From contig DGFC01000022.1 in assembly GCA_002391465.1 (NCBI GenBank), positions 1 to 5,635 of the forward strand: a stretch of DNA of 5,635 bases, read 5' to 3'. Below are positions 4,820 to 5,635 of this stretch, piece by piece. A model generated the notes under the pieces. It saw only the letters and a list, made by a program, of their open reading frames with translations, was not told the origin of the DNA and did not search any database. This DNA is from Firmicutes bacterium UBA3910 (GTDB taxonomy: Bacteria; Bacillota; Limnochordia; Darwinibacteriales; Darwinibacteriaceae). Every line of letters begins with the position of its first letter. Positions within the stretch are counted from its first letter, which is position 1. The translations under genes were made by a program, and so were the position numbers.

Positions 4820-5635
4820 TTACACCTTCTCTATCCCTTTCTTACCCAAAAGACCGCTGGGCCTAAAGAGGAGGACCACAATGAGTACGGCAAAAGCTAC
4901 CGCATCCCTTAAGGTGGAAGAGCCTATAACAACCACCAAATTCTCCGCTACACCCATCAAGAGTCCCCCCACAACCGCCCCCGGCACCACGCCAATGCCG
5001 CCCAGTACTGCGGCAACAAACGCCTTTAAGCCCGGCATCATGCCCATATACGGATCGATGCGGTTGTAATACATTCCCACCAGAATACCTGCAGCAGCGG
5101 CCAAAGCAGAGCCGAGGGCAAAGGTAATGGAAATAATCCGGTCCACGTTAATTCCCATCAGCAGTGCCGCCTCTTTATCCCCGGCCACAGCCCGCATTGC
5201 CCTGCCGAACTTGGTGTAGTTGACCAGTAAGTGCAGCAGGACCATGAGCAGCACTGCAACGCCGAAAATCAGCAGTTGGCGATTGGTAATGAACACCTTG
5301 CCCAGCTGAATGCGGCGAAAGGGCATGGCCTGGGGAAAGGGTTTAAATGAAGCCCCAAAAACCAGCTGCGCCGTACTCTGAAAGAGCAGGGAGGCCCCGA
5401 TGGCGGTAATAAGTACCGAGATCCGGGGCGAGCTCCGTAGTGGCCTGTAGGCGATCCTTTCCAAAAGCACTCCAACTAGCGCCGCAGCCCCCATTGATAG
5501 CAGGATGGCGGGCAGCAGGGATAGTTTCAGTACTGAAATGGCGTAGAAGCCGAAATATGCGCCCAGCATGTAGATCTCGCCGTGGGCGAAGTTGATCAAC
5601 TTAATGATGCCGTAGACCATGGTGTAGCCCAGGGC
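4820..5635 (-). CDS. livH: branched-chain amino acid ABC transporter, permease LivH (5' end outside window)
   Basis: Partner permease of LivM. The frame stays open to the window edge and the first visible residues, ALGYT before MVYGIIKLINFAHGE, match the middle of the conserved LivH N-terminal helix. The Met at 5620 is therefore internal, and roughly 20 residues are missing compared with the usual length of about 290. Counting from that Met, motifs are INFAHGEIYMLGAY (9-22), ERIAYRPLR (54-62), the coupling loop GRAMRAVAGDKEAALLMGIN (139-158), AFVAAVLGGIGVVPGAVVGG (200-219) and LLFRPSGLLG (250-259). About seven or eight hydrophobic segments are visible. The gene ends TAA, 3 nt before livM, and its last codons provide the livM SD. 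The promoter and any substrate-binding protein gene (livJ-like) would lie beyond the right edge. Confidence 0.92.
   Translation of the reverse strand, partial: ALGYTMVYGIIKLINFAHGEIYMLGAYFGFYAISVLKLSLLPAILLSMGAAALVGVLLERIAYRPLRSSPRISVLITAIGASLLFQSTAQLVFGASFKPFPQAMPFRRIQLGKVFITNRQLLIFGVAVLLMVLLHLLVNYTKFGRAMRAVAGDKEAALLMGINVDRIISITFALGSALAAAAGILVGMYYNRIDPYMGMMPGLKAFVAAVLGGIGVVPGAVVGGLLMGVAENLVVVIGSSTLRDAVAFAVLIVVLLFRPSGLLGKKGIEKV

Noticed and set aside
1..5635. CRISPR arrays, insertion sequences or phage genes
   Set aside because: No spaced direct repeats of CRISPR length, no transposase and no inverted-repeat ends were seen; the only periodic repeat is the short (G/U)AG tract.

Overview
The window looks like a chromosomal segment from a low- to moderate-GC Gram-positive (Firmicutes-type) bacterium. 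The evidence is a TrpP-family tryptophan transporter whose start region carries a TRAP-like (G/U)AG triplet tract (a control known from Bacillus and relatives), strong purine-rich Shine-Dalgarno sites 8-10 nt from starts, frequent TTG/GTG starts, TGn extended -10 promoters and compact hairpin-plus-T-run terminators. The genus cannot be read from this sequence.

Layout. Positions 1-54 hold what may be the last bases of a tRNA (acceptor strand, discriminator G, CCA) followed by a clear rho-independent terminator. Positions 217-831 form a trpP transcription unit: extended -10 promoter, short leader, nine strict (G/U)AG triplets spaced mostly by 2 nt, and a tryptophan transporter gene. A 354-bp intergenic stretch (832-1185) holds two + strand hairpin terminators (890-920 and 1048-1076), an unexplained segment between them that may fold, and a promoter candidate for the next gene. 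Positions 1186-2238 encode a divergent YchF/OLA1-family P-loop NTPase with an intact C-terminal TGS domain.

On the minus strand, converging on the YchF-like gene, lies a compact branched-chain-amino-acid-type ABC importer operon read right to left: livH (5' end outside the window), livM, livG, livF. Junctions are 3 nt, a 17-nt overlap and a 4-nt ATGA overlap. LivH and LivM form the membrane channel, and LivG and LivF are the two ATPases. The substrate-binding protein is not in the window and would be expected upstream of livH, or elsewhere.

Functionally, the segment pairs two amino acid uptake units (tryptophan, and probably branched-chain amino acids) on either side of a translation-associated NTPase. 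The most informative signal is not a gene. It is the triplet-repeat RNA element at the trpP start, which suggests that tryptophan-activated TRAP represses translation of the transporter. The promoter and the tract also indicate that the longest possible reading frame (GTG at 196) is not the real protein start.
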